Below, one piece after another: positions 9,060 to 17,720 of a DNA stretch of 64,000 nt. Position 1 is the stretch's first letter; every line of letters begins with the position of its first letter. Source of the DNA: DATBJG01 sp963790545 (GTDB taxonomy: Bacteria; Acidobacteriota; Vicinamibacteria; Vicinamibacterales; JAMQPK01); contig CAWBPA010000021.1 in NCBI GenBank assembly GCA_963790545.1, forward strand, positions 432,001 to 496,000, written 5' to 3'. The notes under the pieces were generated by a model. It had not been told where the DNA came from and searched no databases. It saw nothing but the letters and a program-made list of their open reading frames with translations. The position numbers and the translations under genes are program-made.

Positions 9060-10289
9060 TCACTTCACCGTGACGGAATTGCCATCCTGCAAATCCGCGG
9101 GCAGCGGTGAGACCACCTGCTCGCCCGATTGCAGTCCCGCGATGACCTCGAGCCGATCACCGTCGGCACCGCCAAGTTTGACGGCCCGTCGCTCGACGAC
9201 GTTACCTTTCACGACAAACACGAGGTTCTGGCCACTCTCGGTACGGACGGCGACCTTTGGCACGATGACTGCGCGCACACGCGATGCGGCATCCTGGGTT
9301 GCCGTATCCTCTTCCTCCCGCAGGAACATTACCTTGACCCCCATGTCCGGCAGGATTCGCGGATCGAGCTCGTTGAACCCAATCCGAACGAGCACTGTGG
9401 CCTTCTGTCGATCGGCAGTCGGGACCATCGTGATGACCCGCGTCGGAATCTGCCAGTCTGGATAGGCGTCGAGGACGGCCGACACGCTCTGGCCTGGCAT
9501 CACACGGTTGATGTAGGCCTCGTTGACGTCAACTTCAATCTCGAGCGATCGCATGTCGACGATGGTGCAAATTCCTGTGCGCGTGAAGCCTCCTCCAGCT
9601 GAGACGGGCGAAACCATTTCGCCAGGTTGGGCATCCTTTGAAATCGCGACACCACCGAACGGCGCACGAATCACGGTGTTGTCGAGATCGGTCTGCTGGA
9701 CCGCGACCTGACTCTCGGCCACGCGAACCTGCTGGCGTGATGCCGCGATACGGGCGGTGATTGAATCCACCTCCGCCTGGGCCTGGTCGACCTCGGCTTG
9801 AGTGGCGAGCCCATCCTTCACGAGCTGCAGGCGCCGCCGGAGCGTGACGCGCGCCTCGGCCAGCCGGACCTCCGTTTCCGCCACGGCCTGGCGCGCGGCC
9901 TCGGCCTGGGCCTCAGCCAGCAGGAGCGCGGCGCGAGCATTGGCGTCATCGAGTCGAGCCAGCACCTGCCCTTCCCTGACCGCCATACCTTCTTCGACGT
10001 TCACTTCGACAACCTTGCCTGTGATCTTGGACGACACGGTGGCGCGTCGCCGTGCGGTCACGTATCCCGTAGCGTTCAGCACGGCGGCCTGGGCGCCGGT
10101 TGCGCGCTCAACGACCGTTGCCACCTGAACTTCCGTGGGCCGCTCGCGCGTAAGCCAGAACCACACACCCGTTCCGGCGCCGGCCACAACGAGCAGCCCT
10201 CCCACCCATGCCAGCCATCGTCGCGATCCCGCACGTTCCGGGCCACGATCAATCCGCAACGCCTCCAGGTCGTGCTTCAGGTTCGTCAC
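9060..10289 (-). CDS. Efflux periplasmic adaptor (HlyD/MacA-like)
   Basis: A 409-residue membrane-fusion protein. It has an N-terminal anchor (about residues 26-46), a barrel-sandwich start 'LNATGYVTARRRATVSSKITGKV', a helical hairpin with long Ala/Glu/Gln-rich coiled coil (about residues 125-210), the second half of the lipoyl-like domain ('TVIRAPFGGVAISKDAQPGE'), and beta-barrel/membrane-proximal domains. It is first in a four-gene efflux operon followed by the ATPase and two permeases. The GTG start lies only about ten bases after a TATACT box, so the mRNA may be nearly leaderless. Confidence 0.9.
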   Translation of the reverse strand: MTNLKHDLEALRIDRGPERAGSRRWLAWVGGLLVVAGAGTGVWFWLTRERPTEVQVATVVERATGAQAAVLNATGYVTARRRATVSSKITGKVVEVNVEEGMAVREGQVLARLDDANARAALLLAEAQAEAARQAVAETEVRLAEARVTLRRRLQLVKDGLATQAEVDQAQAEVDSITARIAASRQQVRVAESQVAVQQTDLDNTVIRAPFGGVAISKDAQPGEMVSPVSAGGGFTRTGICTIVDMRSLEIEVDVNEAYINRVMPGQSVSAVLDAYPDWQIPTRVITMVPTADRQKATVLVRIGFNELDPRILPDMGVKVMFLREEEDTATQDAASRVRAVIVPKVAVRTESGQNLVFVVKGNVVERRAVKLGGADGDRLEVIAGLQSGEQVVSPLPADLQDGNSVTVK

Positions 10290-10299
10290 AGCCGCCGTC

Positions 10300-10305
10300 A
10301 GTATA
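10300..10305 (-). promoter_or_regulatory. -10 box TATACT for efflux operon
   Basis: TATACT on the minus strand, ten bases before the GTG at 10289. No good -35 is visible. Transcription would begin only a few bases before the start codon. Confidence 0.4.
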
Positions 10306-10472
10306 GTCAGGCTCCTATGGAAGGCCCAAGATCAGACCACTCATTGCTTCGTTCGAGCAGATATGTTATCAAGTCGGCTTTTCGCACTGACGCTTCATCA
10401 CCTAGCTACGTCGGAATCGATCGCACGGTTCCGTTGCTCTGCAGATGACCGAAGCGAATAGGAGCTCTCTAT

Positions 10473-11474
10473 ATGATCATCAAGCGTGACGTGAAGCCCA
10501 TGACTCGCCGCGAGCTGCTGCAGTCCACCGGTGTCGTTGCGGGTAGCACCGTTGTTGCCGGCATCTTCCAGGGTTCGCTGGTGGAACGCCTCCTGGCGCG
10601 TTCCGCCCAGCAGCCGGCGACCGCACCGCCCAGTGACCCGCTCGCGGCAATACGCGCCCAGATGGCCGCCGCGCCCATCGAAACCGTCAAGCTTGGCGGC
10701 AATCTGACGATGTTGTCAGGCCCGGGCGGAAACGTGGCCGTGCTTCACGGGGCGGATGGAAAGATTGTCGTGGACACGTTCGTATTGCCGGTGTGGTCCG
10801 CACTCCGGAAGACGATCGACGGCATGGGCGATGTGCCGATCAAGCTCCTGATCAATACACACTGGCACTTCGACCATACCGACAACAACGCGAACTTCCG
10901 TCAGGCTGGTGCGGGAATTCTGGCACACGAGAACACTGCCAAGCGTCTCTCGGAGTCGCACGACTTGTTGGGAATGCACTTTGAGCCAGCGCCTGCAACT
11001 GCAAGGCCGACGCAGACATTCAAGGACACCCATAAGATGCAGGCCAATGGCGAGGCCGTCGAGCTTGGATACATCCAACCTGCGCACACGGATACTGATA
11101 TCTACATTCATTACACCAAGAGCAATGTGATGCACCTTGGTGACTGTTTTTTCAACGGCGTGTATCCGGTCATCGATGCCGGCACGGGCGGCAACGTCAA
11201 CGGCATGATTGCGGCAGCAGATCGCGCTCTGAAAATGGGCGACAACTCCACACGGTTCGTTCCCGGCCACGGGCCACTGGCAGACAGAGCGGCACTCACG
11301 AGTTACCGCGACATGCTGGTCACGGTCCGGGACCGCGTCCGCAAGCTCAAGACGAGCGGCCGGAAGCTGGAAGAGGTGCAGGCATCGAAGCCGAGCGCCG
11401 AGTTCGACGCCACCTGGGGCAAAGGCTTCATGATGCCGAACGATTTCCTCGCGATGGTCTACAACACTCTGTGA
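10473..11474 (+). CDS. Tat-exported metallo-beta-lactamase-fold hydrolase
   Basis: A 333-residue protein with a twin-arginine signal (TRRELLQ, residues 11-17) and the MBL zinc motif 'HWHFDH' (His130, His132, Asp134, His135). Later metal ligands are in 'QPAHTDTD' and 'FVPGHGP'. It belongs to the broad MBL-fold group that includes quinoprotein-relay and other exported hydrolases. The substrate is not readable. AGGAG lies seven bases before ATG 10473; ATG 10500 is an alternative that still keeps the RR motif. It is divergent from the efflux operon. Confidence 0.88.
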   Translation: MIIKRDVKPMTRRELLQSTGVVAGSTVVAGIFQGSLVERLLARSAQQPATAPPSDPLAAIRAQMAAAPIETVKLGGNLTMLSGPGGNVAVLHGADGKIVVDTFVLPVWSALRKTIDGMGDVPIKLLINTHWHFDHTDNNANFRQAGAGILAHENTAKRLSESHDLLGMHFEPAPATARPTQTFKDTHKMQANGEAVELGYIQPAHTDTDIYIHYTKSNVMHLGDCFFNGVYPVIDAGTGGNVNGMIAAADRALKMGDNSTRFVPGHGPLADRAALTSYRDMLVTVRDRVRKLKTSGRKLEEVQASKPSAEFDATWGKGFMMPNDFLAMVYNTL

Positions 11475-11493
11475 AGACCATTGGTGATTTGCT

Positions 11494-11536
11494 GATCTGT
11501 GATTCGTGATTCGTTGGTGATCACGAATCACAGATC
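11494..11536. terminator. Bidirectional terminator-like palindrome
   Basis: Perfect 16-bp arms, 11494-11509 and 11521-11536, built from GATTCGTGA words, with an 11-nt loop. It sits between convergent genes ending at 11474 (+) and 11545 (-). Further partial copies of the word flank it. Confidence 0.65.
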
Positions 11537-11544
11537 GCGAATCA

Positions 11545-13761
11545 CTATTGTTTCCAAAGCCTTTCCCACCACTTGACGGACGATTCGGCCGGTCCACTTT
11601 GTGACTGGAGTCCTGTCTTTCTTCTAATGTCGTGGATGTTCCAGCCGGTCAACGACGCCAGCGTTTGCGATTCGCGCTCACGTCGCTGCTCGAGTTCCTG
11701 ACGATACTGAACGGCCGCAGAACACGTCCCGGTGCCGGTCCATGGGTGACGGAGCACGTACCGAGCCTGGAAATTTTCGCGGTCCGCCGTTTCCTGGAAG
11801 ACCAGGTCTTCTGGAAAGTGGGCGCCGTCATACCGCACATGCAGCCGCGTGATGAAAACGTTCTGAGGTGCCGGCCGAGGGAATATCGGAGCCACGCGGG
11901 GTCGACCCGGCGCGGGCATGGGCCCTTCGTCGAGCCAGAAGACACCAAGGTTGCGCAACTCATCGCGCGAGAGGGGATCCGCCGCACATGGGTCGCACCA
12001 CCCCATGTCCCACGCATACTCCACAAAGACGGCACGCATGTCTTCTTGATTGACGTGTTTCGAGAACATGGCTTTGTAGAATGCCGGAAACTCCTGTTTC
12101 ACGAAGATCGGAAGTTCCGCTCCGGTGGTGAGCCTTACCGTTCGATAGTTGGTGGCTTCAACACGACCCCGCCTGGTCAGTGCGTAAACAAAGAGTTCCT
12201 GCGGGCCGTCGGCATTCACCGTGCCGAGCCGAATTGGAAGCATGAATTTTGGCGATTCGTACGCGACCTGAAGGGGCCGCAAGTACGAGAACCCGGCCTT
12301 CGCGCGCTCCTTCAGGTTGACCTTCGCGACAAAGAACCGCATGTTCTGCCGAATATAGCTTTCGAGGACCGGAGCCGCACCGTTCGGAATCCGGTATCCG
12401 TTCTGACGCAACCATGTTTCAAGCCCGGCGCTCTGATTGGCTGACAGGATCAGAATGTCGTATTCGCCCACGGTGTATTGCGCCTCGATGGTGACGCCGA
12501 GGCTCCTGTCACGCGTCACACCCCCCGCAACGGCCTCCCGTGCGGCGCTCATCGGTAACGCATTCCTCGAGTCGAATCGACGAAGCTCGCACGGATTCTC
12601 GTCGAAGTATTCAACGAGGCGAGGTGCAGAAAAAGCATCGAGGTGATCAATCAAGGCCTTGTCACCCACGTGGATCTGCTCGCGTTCGATTCGGGTGGGG
12701 ACAGGAATGACCACGGCAAAATCAATCGGGCTGCCACTGAAATCGTTGGCCATCGTGAGGACGGTACGATCGCCGTCGCGGACCAGCACGACCTGCGACG
12801 CGCGGTTGAAGAGCCTGGTGTCGGCCTTGGAGACGTAGAAGCCACAGAACGCATCGGCCGGCCTGGCCGCACACGTGAGAATCAGGATAGTTGACGCCGC
12901 AATGCCTGCCCGTTTCATGTTCGATGCTCCCTTCGTCTGTTGGCCGATCAGCTGAATCCAGTGATAGCGCCCGTCGGGTAGTACCCAGTCGATGACCGGA
13001 ACGAACAGCGACCAGCCGGCAAGCGACCAGATGAGGCCGTTGGTTCGAAACAGCTTGAATTGGATATAGGCGGCACCCAGAGCAACCAGTGTGGCAAAGA
13101 CCAGTCGGCCCGCGCGAGAATCGGGCGTAGTCTTCGGGTCGGAGATCATGAAAAAGGAGAAAAGCAGAAGCGCACCGCTCGCGAGCCGGTGCGTCGGTAT
13201 GCTCAGCGGCTCGCCGAGCCAGAGCGATCGGCCGAAGATCAGTGCGCCGTAGACCGCCAGGAATGCGACGGTGACGTCACTACGCGCAGCTCGATTGACA
13301 ACGAGCCCGCCAAGACACGCCATCAGAAAGGCGAACATCGCGGCGTTCCCCCATTGCCCGGGCGAAACCCATACCGTGTCGGTGACCAGCATCATGAACG
13401 CCAGTCCAAAATTCGTCGGGTTGAAGACGTGCTTGTCGCCAACCCGAAGGATGAACTTGCTCGTGACCGTGACTGCGGCCGCGACGAGGGCTATTGCGGG
13501 GTTGTTCGTGCGTAGCAAGAGGCATAACGAGAGGCCGGAAATCAAAGCGCTTCGTGGATCGAACGCGGGCAGGTTCCAGAGCGCGGTGCAGACGTACTGC
13601 GTGAAAAGAACGCTCGCAAGGATGAGCCCGGTCCGGGTCAGGCTGATTTCGAAATCGAGCCACCCGATTCCATACGTCAGAAGCGATGCGAGAACGGCAA
13701 TCTGGTAGTAACGCGGATCCCAACCTGGTCGATGCGTAGACACTGCACCCTCCCCGCTCAC
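11545..13761 (-). CDS. RnfD-like membrane protein fused to DUF2330 protein
   Basis: A 738-residue frame with two unrelated halves. Residues 1-281 are a multi-helix membrane protein of the NqrB/RnfD type ('HVFNPTNFG', 'SFFMISDPKTTPDS'); I see no SGAT flavin-attachment motif. Residues 282-738 are a complete DUF2330 protein with its own signal peptide (cleavage near 'ADA') and the hallmark 'FCGFYVSKAD'. Met282 (ATG at 12918) is preceded by AAGGGAG at eight-base spacing, so the C-terminal protein can be made alone. Either stop-codon loss fused two genes, or both products are made. The other Rnf genes are absent, so the electron-transfer role is uncertain. Confidence 0.82.
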   Translation of the reverse strand: MSGEGAVSTHRPGWDPRYYQIAVLASLLTYGIGWLDFEISLTRTGLILASVLFTQYVCTALWNLPAFDPRSALISGLSLCLLLRTNNPAIALVAAAVTVTSKFILRVGDKHVFNPTNFGLAFMMLVTDTVWVSPGQWGNAAMFAFLMACLGGLVVNRAARSDVTVAFLAVYGALIFGRSLWLGEPLSIPTHRLASGALLLFSFFMISDPKTTPDSRAGRLVFATLVALGAAYIQFKLFRTNGLIWSLAGWSLFVPVIDWVLPDGRYHWIQLIGQQTKGASNMKRAGIAASTILILTCAARPADAFCGFYVSKADTRLFNRASQVVLVRDGDRTVLTMANDFSGSPIDFAVVIPVPTRIEREQIHVGDKALIDHLDAFSAPRLVEYFDENPCELRRFDSRNALPMSAAREAVAGGVTRDRSLGVTIEAQYTVGEYDILILSANQSAGLETWLRQNGYRIPNGAAPVLESYIRQNMRFFVAKVNLKERAKAGFSYLRPLQVAYESPKFMLPIRLGTVNADGPQELFVYALTRRGRVEATNYRTVRLTTGAELPIFVKQEFPAFYKAMFSKHVNQEDMRAVFVEYAWDMGWCDPCAADPLSRDELRNLGVFWLDEGPMPAPGRPRVAPIFPRPAPQNVFITRLHVRYDGAHFPEDLVFQETADRENFQARYVLRHPWTGTGTCSAAVQYRQELEQRRERESQTLASLTGWNIHDIRRKTGLQSQSGPAESSVKWWERLWKQ
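12916..12933 (-). promoter_or_regulatory. Internal ribosome-binding site and ATG of the DUF2330 part
   Basis: AAGGGAG at 12927-12933, eight bases before ATG 12918. The ATG begins a classic signal peptide in the middle of the fusion frame, which a mid-protein position would not need. Confidence 0.65.
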
Positions 13762-13909
13762 CTGCGTGCACCGGCCCGGCCGATGCAGGCTCGCTGTGAC
13801 TTAGAACGGAGAGCGAGGAATTCCTTGCAGGGTCAGCGCGCCGAGTGAATCATTCGGCGCAAATCCTTCATTTATAGGGGGGTTCGACGGAAGGGTGACG
13901 AGTTCATAG

Positions 13910-13931
13910 CGCGCACGCTTTAGCGTGCGCG
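13910..13931. repeat. REP-like hairpin
   Basis: Nine-base arms (13910-13918, 13923-13931) with a TTTA loop, preceded by 'CATAG'. The core GCGCACGC-TTTA-GCGTGCGC is identical to the hairpin at 27263-27282. Confidence 0.7.
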
Positions 13932-13932
13932 G

Positions 13933-14358
13933 TTAGATATAGGCGTTGTTGAATGGTTGTCTGTCGGCGGGACTGTCGTGCAGGTTTTGCCGGGGCGAGT
14001 CTGGAGACCAGCGATCGATCGCCTCCTGCTCGGTCGCAAACAGCTTGAATACGGAGTCGAGCTTTGTGACCGCCAGGAGCTTTCTCACGCGCTCAGCCGG
14101 CGCGATGAGTGCCAGGCGCCCACCAAGACACTTCGCGCGTTTGAAACCTGCCACCAGCTCTCCGAGCCCTTCGGCGTCGACAACATTTGTACCGGCCAAA
14201 TTAATCGCAATGACCAGCCGACCGCGCGTCAGGAGATCCGCGAGCGCGGATTTGAAGGTCTCGAGCTCGGTATCTTCCGGGCTCGCGGCCAGGTCCCCAT
14301 ACAGCCGAAGAATGGTGAGGTCGTTGATAACTCGTTCGCTCGTATGCACAGTGGGCAT
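13933..14358 (-). CDS. STAS-domain protein without phospho-acceptor serine
   Basis: A 141-residue protein whose first 110 residues form a STAS domain: beta strand 'DLTILRLYGDLAA', then 'VIAINLAGTNVVDAEGLGELVAGFK'. In SpoIIAA-type anti-anti-sigma factors the loop reads D-S-x-G; here it is D-A-E-G, so the usual Ser/Thr phosphorylation site is missing. It could be a constitutive antagonist or a structural STAS. No anti-sigma kinase is adjacent. The C-terminal 25 residues are polar and probably disordered. Confidence 0.82.
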   Translation of the reverse strand: MPTVHTSERVINDLTILRLYGDLAASPEDTELETFKSALADLLTRGRLVIAINLAGTNVVDAEGLGELVAGFKRAKCLGGRLALIAPAERVRKLLAVTKLDSVFKLFATEQEAIDRWSPDSPRQNLHDSPADRQPFNNAYI

Positions 14359-14497
14359 CCTCCGGCCGCTCTCCTATTAGTTACTAACGCAGATCGGGCC
14401 GGATTTGAACGGATTGCGGGAGGAAGGCTGCCGAACCAGGCCATTCTGTGACGCGGAACCACACGGATCAGCGGAATCTACGCGGATCTCCAGAACG

Positions 14498-16300
14498 TCA
14501 GCGCTGAAGGCTGACTGCCGATGGCTGAAGGCTTCTGATTGCGGTTTCGGCGCCCAGTCCGCGACGCTCGCCAATTTGCTGCCGCCACATCGCGTAGTAC
14601 AGGCCTTTCTGGGCGACCAATTCTTCGTGACGACCGGTCTCGACAATACGGCCTCGCTCGAGTACGTAGATCTGATCGGCGTGGAGAATCGTGGAGAGCC
14701 GGTGCGCGATCAAAATCGTAATGGCATCACCATCCCTGGCCACCGCCTGTATCGTTTCGACAATACCTTCTTCAGTAAGAGAGTCGAGCGATGACGTGGC
14801 CTCATCGAAGACCAGCAGCTGCGGCCGACGCAGCAACGCCCTCGCAATCGACAGCCGCTGCTTCTCTCCACCCGACACCTTGACGCCGCCTTCTCCGATG
14901 ACGGTGTCGAGACCACGATCGGCTCGCGCCAACAGGCTGTCGCAGGCAGCCTTTCGCAGCACCTCGAGACATTCCGCATCAGAAGCCGTGGGATTGACGA
15001 ACAGCAGATTCTCGCGAATCGTGCCTGAAAAGAGCTGCGTATCCTGCGTTACGAATCCAATCCGCTCGCGCAGCGCATCGAGATCAATCTCTGTATGAGG
15101 GAGATTGTTATAAAGGATGCGACCGACCAAGGGTCGATAGAGTCCGACCAGCAACTTGACGAGCGTGGTCTTCCCTGCTCCCGATGGCCCGACAAAGGCG
15201 ACCGTTTCGCCGCGCCGGACATTAAAGGAAATATCGCTCACGGCGGGCGACGAGGCCGACTGGTGCTGAAATCCCACCTGCTCGAATGCGAGCGCCCGCA
15301 GATCGGTCAGCGGCGAGGGATTGGCCGGCTTCGGTTCCTTGGAAATGCGCAGGATGCCCTCGAACACGTTCAGTGACGCCTCTGTTTCACGATAGATGTT
15401 GATGATGTTTCCCAGCTCCTGAAGCGGTCCAAAGATGAAGAACGAATAGATGAAGAGCGAAAAGAACTGGCCGACCGTGATCGCGCGCGTGTAAATCAGG
15501 TAGAGCATCAACGCCAGGATCCCCGTCCGGAGGGCATTGACACAGGTCCCCTGGATGAAGCTGAGACTCCGCAGGTACTTCACCTTCTTCAGCTCGAGCT
15601 TTAGAATTTTTGCCGTCGTCGCATTGAGCCGTTCAATCTCCTGCTGTCCCAGACCCAGGCTCTTCACGAGTTCGATGTTCCGCAGCGACTCCGTCGTCGA
15701 TCCGGCCAGAGCCGTCGTCTCCGCCACGATGACTTTCTGAATCTGTTTGATGCGGCGGCTCAGCACCGAGCTGAGGAGTCCCAGGAGCGGCACGGTCAGG
15801 AAATACACAGGTGCGATCACCCAGTGCACGCTGAGCGCATAGATCATGACGAAGATGATGCCGACAAGCGAGGTAAAAAGGACGTTGATGCTTGCCGAGA
15901 TCAGCTTCTCGACGTCCGACCGGACTTTCTGAAGCTTGCCGAGCGTCTCCCCGCTTCGCTGATCCTCGAACACCGAATACGGAAGCTCGAGCGAATGGCG
16001 AATACCGTCCGAATACAGTTGCGCGCCCAGCCGTTGTGTGACGACGTTGATGTAGTAGTCCTGAAAGTTTTTGGCCACGCGCGACACGAAGGCCACGCCC
16101 ATCGCGGCGCCGAGCAGCAGGCTGACGCCTCGAAAGAACTCTCCCGTCGTGTATTCCTGGAATTTGGTCGCGTATTCGTCGATGACGTACCTGAAGATCA
16201 GTGGATCCAGCAGCGAGAAGACCTGGTTGATGGTGGCAAGCAGGAGTGCGAGGGCCACCAGGGCCCAATAGTTCCGCAGATAGGAATAGAGAAGCTTCAT
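14498..16300 (-). CDS. ABC exporter, fused permease-ATPase
   Basis: A 600-residue half-transporter with six N-terminal transmembrane helices (residues 1-310), then an ATPase with Walker A GPSGAGKTT, signature VSGGEKQRL, Walker B LLVFDEATSSLD and the H-loop 'IAHRLS'. This is the MsbA/multidrug exporter class and it would work as a homodimer. The last residues, 'SLQPSAVSLQR', are encoded by a degenerate repeat (14500-14535), so the C-terminus has grown into repeat DNA. The substrate is unknown. Confidence 0.92.
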   Translation of the reverse strand: MKLLYSYLRNYWALVALALLLATINQVFSLLDPLIFRYVIDEYATKFQEYTTGEFFRGVSLLLGAAMGVAFVSRVAKNFQDYYINVVTQRLGAQLYSDGIRHSLELPYSVFEDQRSGETLGKLQKVRSDVEKLISASINVLFTSLVGIIFVMIYALSVHWVIAPVYFLTVPLLGLLSSVLSRRIKQIQKVIVAETTALAGSTTESLRNIELVKSLGLGQQEIERLNATTAKILKLELKKVKYLRSLSFIQGTCVNALRTGILALMLYLIYTRAITVGQFFSLFIYSFFIFGPLQELGNIINIYRETEASLNVFEGILRISKEPKPANPSPLTDLRALAFEQVGFQHQSASSPAVSDISFNVRRGETVAFVGPSGAGKTTLVKLLVGLYRPLVGRILYNNLPHTEIDLDALRERIGFVTQDTQLFSGTIRENLLFVNPTASDAECLEVLRKAACDSLLARADRGLDTVIGEGGVKVSGGEKQRLSIARALLRRPQLLVFDEATSSLDSLTEEGIVETIQAVARDGDAITILIAHRLSTILHADQIYVLERGRIVETGRHEELVAQKGLYYAMWRQQIGERRGLGAETAIRSLQPSAVSLQR

Positions 16301-16661
16301 GCTGTTGAATTGTACTCTTGGAAGTGGGACTGGGTGCTTCGTGCTTCGTGCCTGGTGCCTGGTGCCGGGTGCTGTGCTGAGTGCCGGGTGCTGGGTGCAG
16401 TGCTGGGTGCTCGCACTCGTACGTAGCGCAGGCCTTCAGGCCTGCCATGGCATAACCTTAAGACTACGTCACAGCACCAAGGCGGCAGCCACAGCACCAT
16501 TGGCACACCCGACACTAAGGACAGGCAGCACCTTGAAGTCCGGTCAATAGACCGACGCGACGAAGTTGTCGTCCTTCTCGCGTCCGTCTAAGTCGGGATG
16601 ACCTCAACGGTCACATAGAGGAACTGCAGCCGTTCGTCCGAAGGAATCGAAGCAGTCCTTC
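16301..16661. other. Non-coding stretch with degenerate GGTGCY repeats
   Basis: No gene is supported. At 16330-16412 there is a run of imperfect GGTGCT/GGTGCC words, then a REP-like hairpin (16428-16445). At 16660-16688 there is a CTAACCCCTC run that enters the end of the GIY-YIG gene. The rest (16500-16655) shows nothing recognisable. Confidence 0.6.
16428..16445. repeat. REP-like hairpin
   Basis: Seven-base arms GCAGGCC and GGCCTGC around a TTCA loop, preceded by 'ACGTAGC', the same head sequence as other hairpins in the window. Confidence 0.6.
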
Positions 16662-16940
16662 CTAACCTCTCCTAACCCCTCCTAACCCCCTCCCCCGTGC
16701 GACCAACGCGTCCTTCTTCCTGCGTGGCCAGCGCTTCAGCTCACACTCACGTCTCAGCGCGTCACCGAGCGATTCGAACGTTTCGGAATAGACGAGAGAC
16801 ACGGGGCGACGCCCCGCTGTGTACCGAGCGCCGCGACCGCTGTTATGCACGCGCTCACGTTCGCGGGGATCGCGGGCACAGCCGGTGTACAGCGTGCCGT
16901 CGGCACAGCGGACGATGTAGACGTGATGCACCCGATTCAT
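16662..16940 (-). CDS. GIY-YIG nuclease-superfamily protein (UPF0213-like)
   Basis: A 92-residue single-domain protein: 'HVYIVRCADGTLYTGC' carries the GIY-YIG strands (YIV...YTG), then an Arg in 'RERERVHNSGRGARYT' and the Glu-containing 'ALRRECELKRWPRRKKDAL' helix. Stand-alone members of this YhbQ/UPF0213 type have weak or unknown nuclease roles. I chose ATG 16940 because the domain starts right there; an upstream in-frame start at 17018 would add 26 Arg-rich residues with no homology-like feature. Confidence 0.85.
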   Translation of the reverse strand: MNRVHHVYIVRCADGTLYTGCARDPRERERVHNSGRGARYTAGRRPVSLVYSETFESLGDALRRECELKRWPRRKKDALVARGRGLGGVRRG

Positions 16941-17056
16941 TGTAGACGCGCGGCGCCTGTGTCGCGCATCGACCGCCTGGTTCTCGTCACGGGCCATGCG
17001 TGGCGGATAGAATGGCAAGGACGAGGTCGCGTGACGTTCACGAATCGAGGAATCAG

Positions 17057-17305
17057 ATGGCAGACGACGATCTGAAAACTGAACTGGAGCGGCTCAAAGC
17101 AGAAAACGAACGACTCAAAAGCCAACGTGGTCGCAGCGCCAGCCTCAAGGTCAGCGAGAAGGGCGGCGTGTCGGTCTATGGGCTCGGCCGCTTTCCTGTC
17201 ACACTGTACAAGGAACAGTGGACGAAGCTGCTGGACATGGCCGACGAGATCCGGGCGTTCATCAAGGACAACGACGCTGACCTGAAGACGAAGCTCACTT
17301 CATAG
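17057..17305 (+). CDS. Small coiled-coil protein
   Basis: An 82-residue protein. An N-terminal heptad helix ('LKTELERLKAENERLKS') is followed by a compact domain, 'VSVYGLGRFPVTLYKEQWTKLLDM'. GAGGA lies five bases before ATG 17057, which rules against the longer upstream frame. I associate this short protein with acidobacterial and deltaproteobacterial genomes but know of no function. The coil suggests dimerisation. Confidence 0.72.
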   Translation: MADDDLKTELERLKAENERLKSQRGRSASLKVSEKGGVSVYGLGRFPVTLYKEQWTKLLDMADEIRAFIKDNDADLKTKLTS

Positions 17306-17315
17306 GTGTTTCACA

Positions 17316-17333
17316 CGCACGCTGAAGCGTGCG
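17316..17333. repeat. REP-like hairpin
   Basis: Arms CGCACGC and GCGTGCG around TGAA, followed by 'CTCTACTTCG'. It lies between convergent small genes and is a variant of the 13910 and 27263 elements. Confidence 0.6.
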
Positions 17334-17335
17334 CT

Positions 17336-17647
17336 CTACTTCGCAGCTTCACCGCGGCGGACCCTCTCGATCTTGGCGTCGCGTTCCGACGAGAGGTGCT
17401 CGCGATCGCGGCGGTACTCCTCCTCGCGCGTGGCTCGCTCTCCAGGATCGACCATCGTCCGTAGCCGCCCGTGGTGCAGTACCTCGATCTCGGCGAGCTT
17501 CGCCGTGTAGAAATTTCGAATCTCGGCAATCTCCGCCTTCTGCGTTTCGGTCAACGGCTGCCATTCGACACCCGCCTCCTCGTCACTTTTCCGGAAGCGT
17601 TCCATCGCAAGGTCGAACGAGGACTTCAGACCTTTTTCGTCAGCCAT
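17336..17647 (-). CDS. Small charged helical protein
   Basis: A 103-residue, highly charged, probably all-helical protein ('FDLAMERFRKSDEEAG', 'KAEIAEIRNFYTAKLAEIEV', 'REEEYRRDREHLSSERDAKIERVR'). The Glu/Arg/Lys heptads predict a long coiled coil. I regard it as a conserved uncharacterised acidobacterial family. It lies convergent to the other small coiled-coil gene, with a REP-like hairpin between them. Confidence 0.7.
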   Translation of the reverse strand: MADEKGLKSSFDLAMERFRKSDEEAGVEWQPLTETQKAEIAEIRNFYTAKLAEIEVLHHGRLRTMVDPGERATREEEYRRDREHLSSERDAKIERVRRGEAAK

Positions 17648-17720
17648 ACTGGCTATTCTAGGCCTGCTTCTTACTTCTACGGCTCAGCTTTTGACATAGA
17701 CTGCGAGAAAGAGAATTCCA

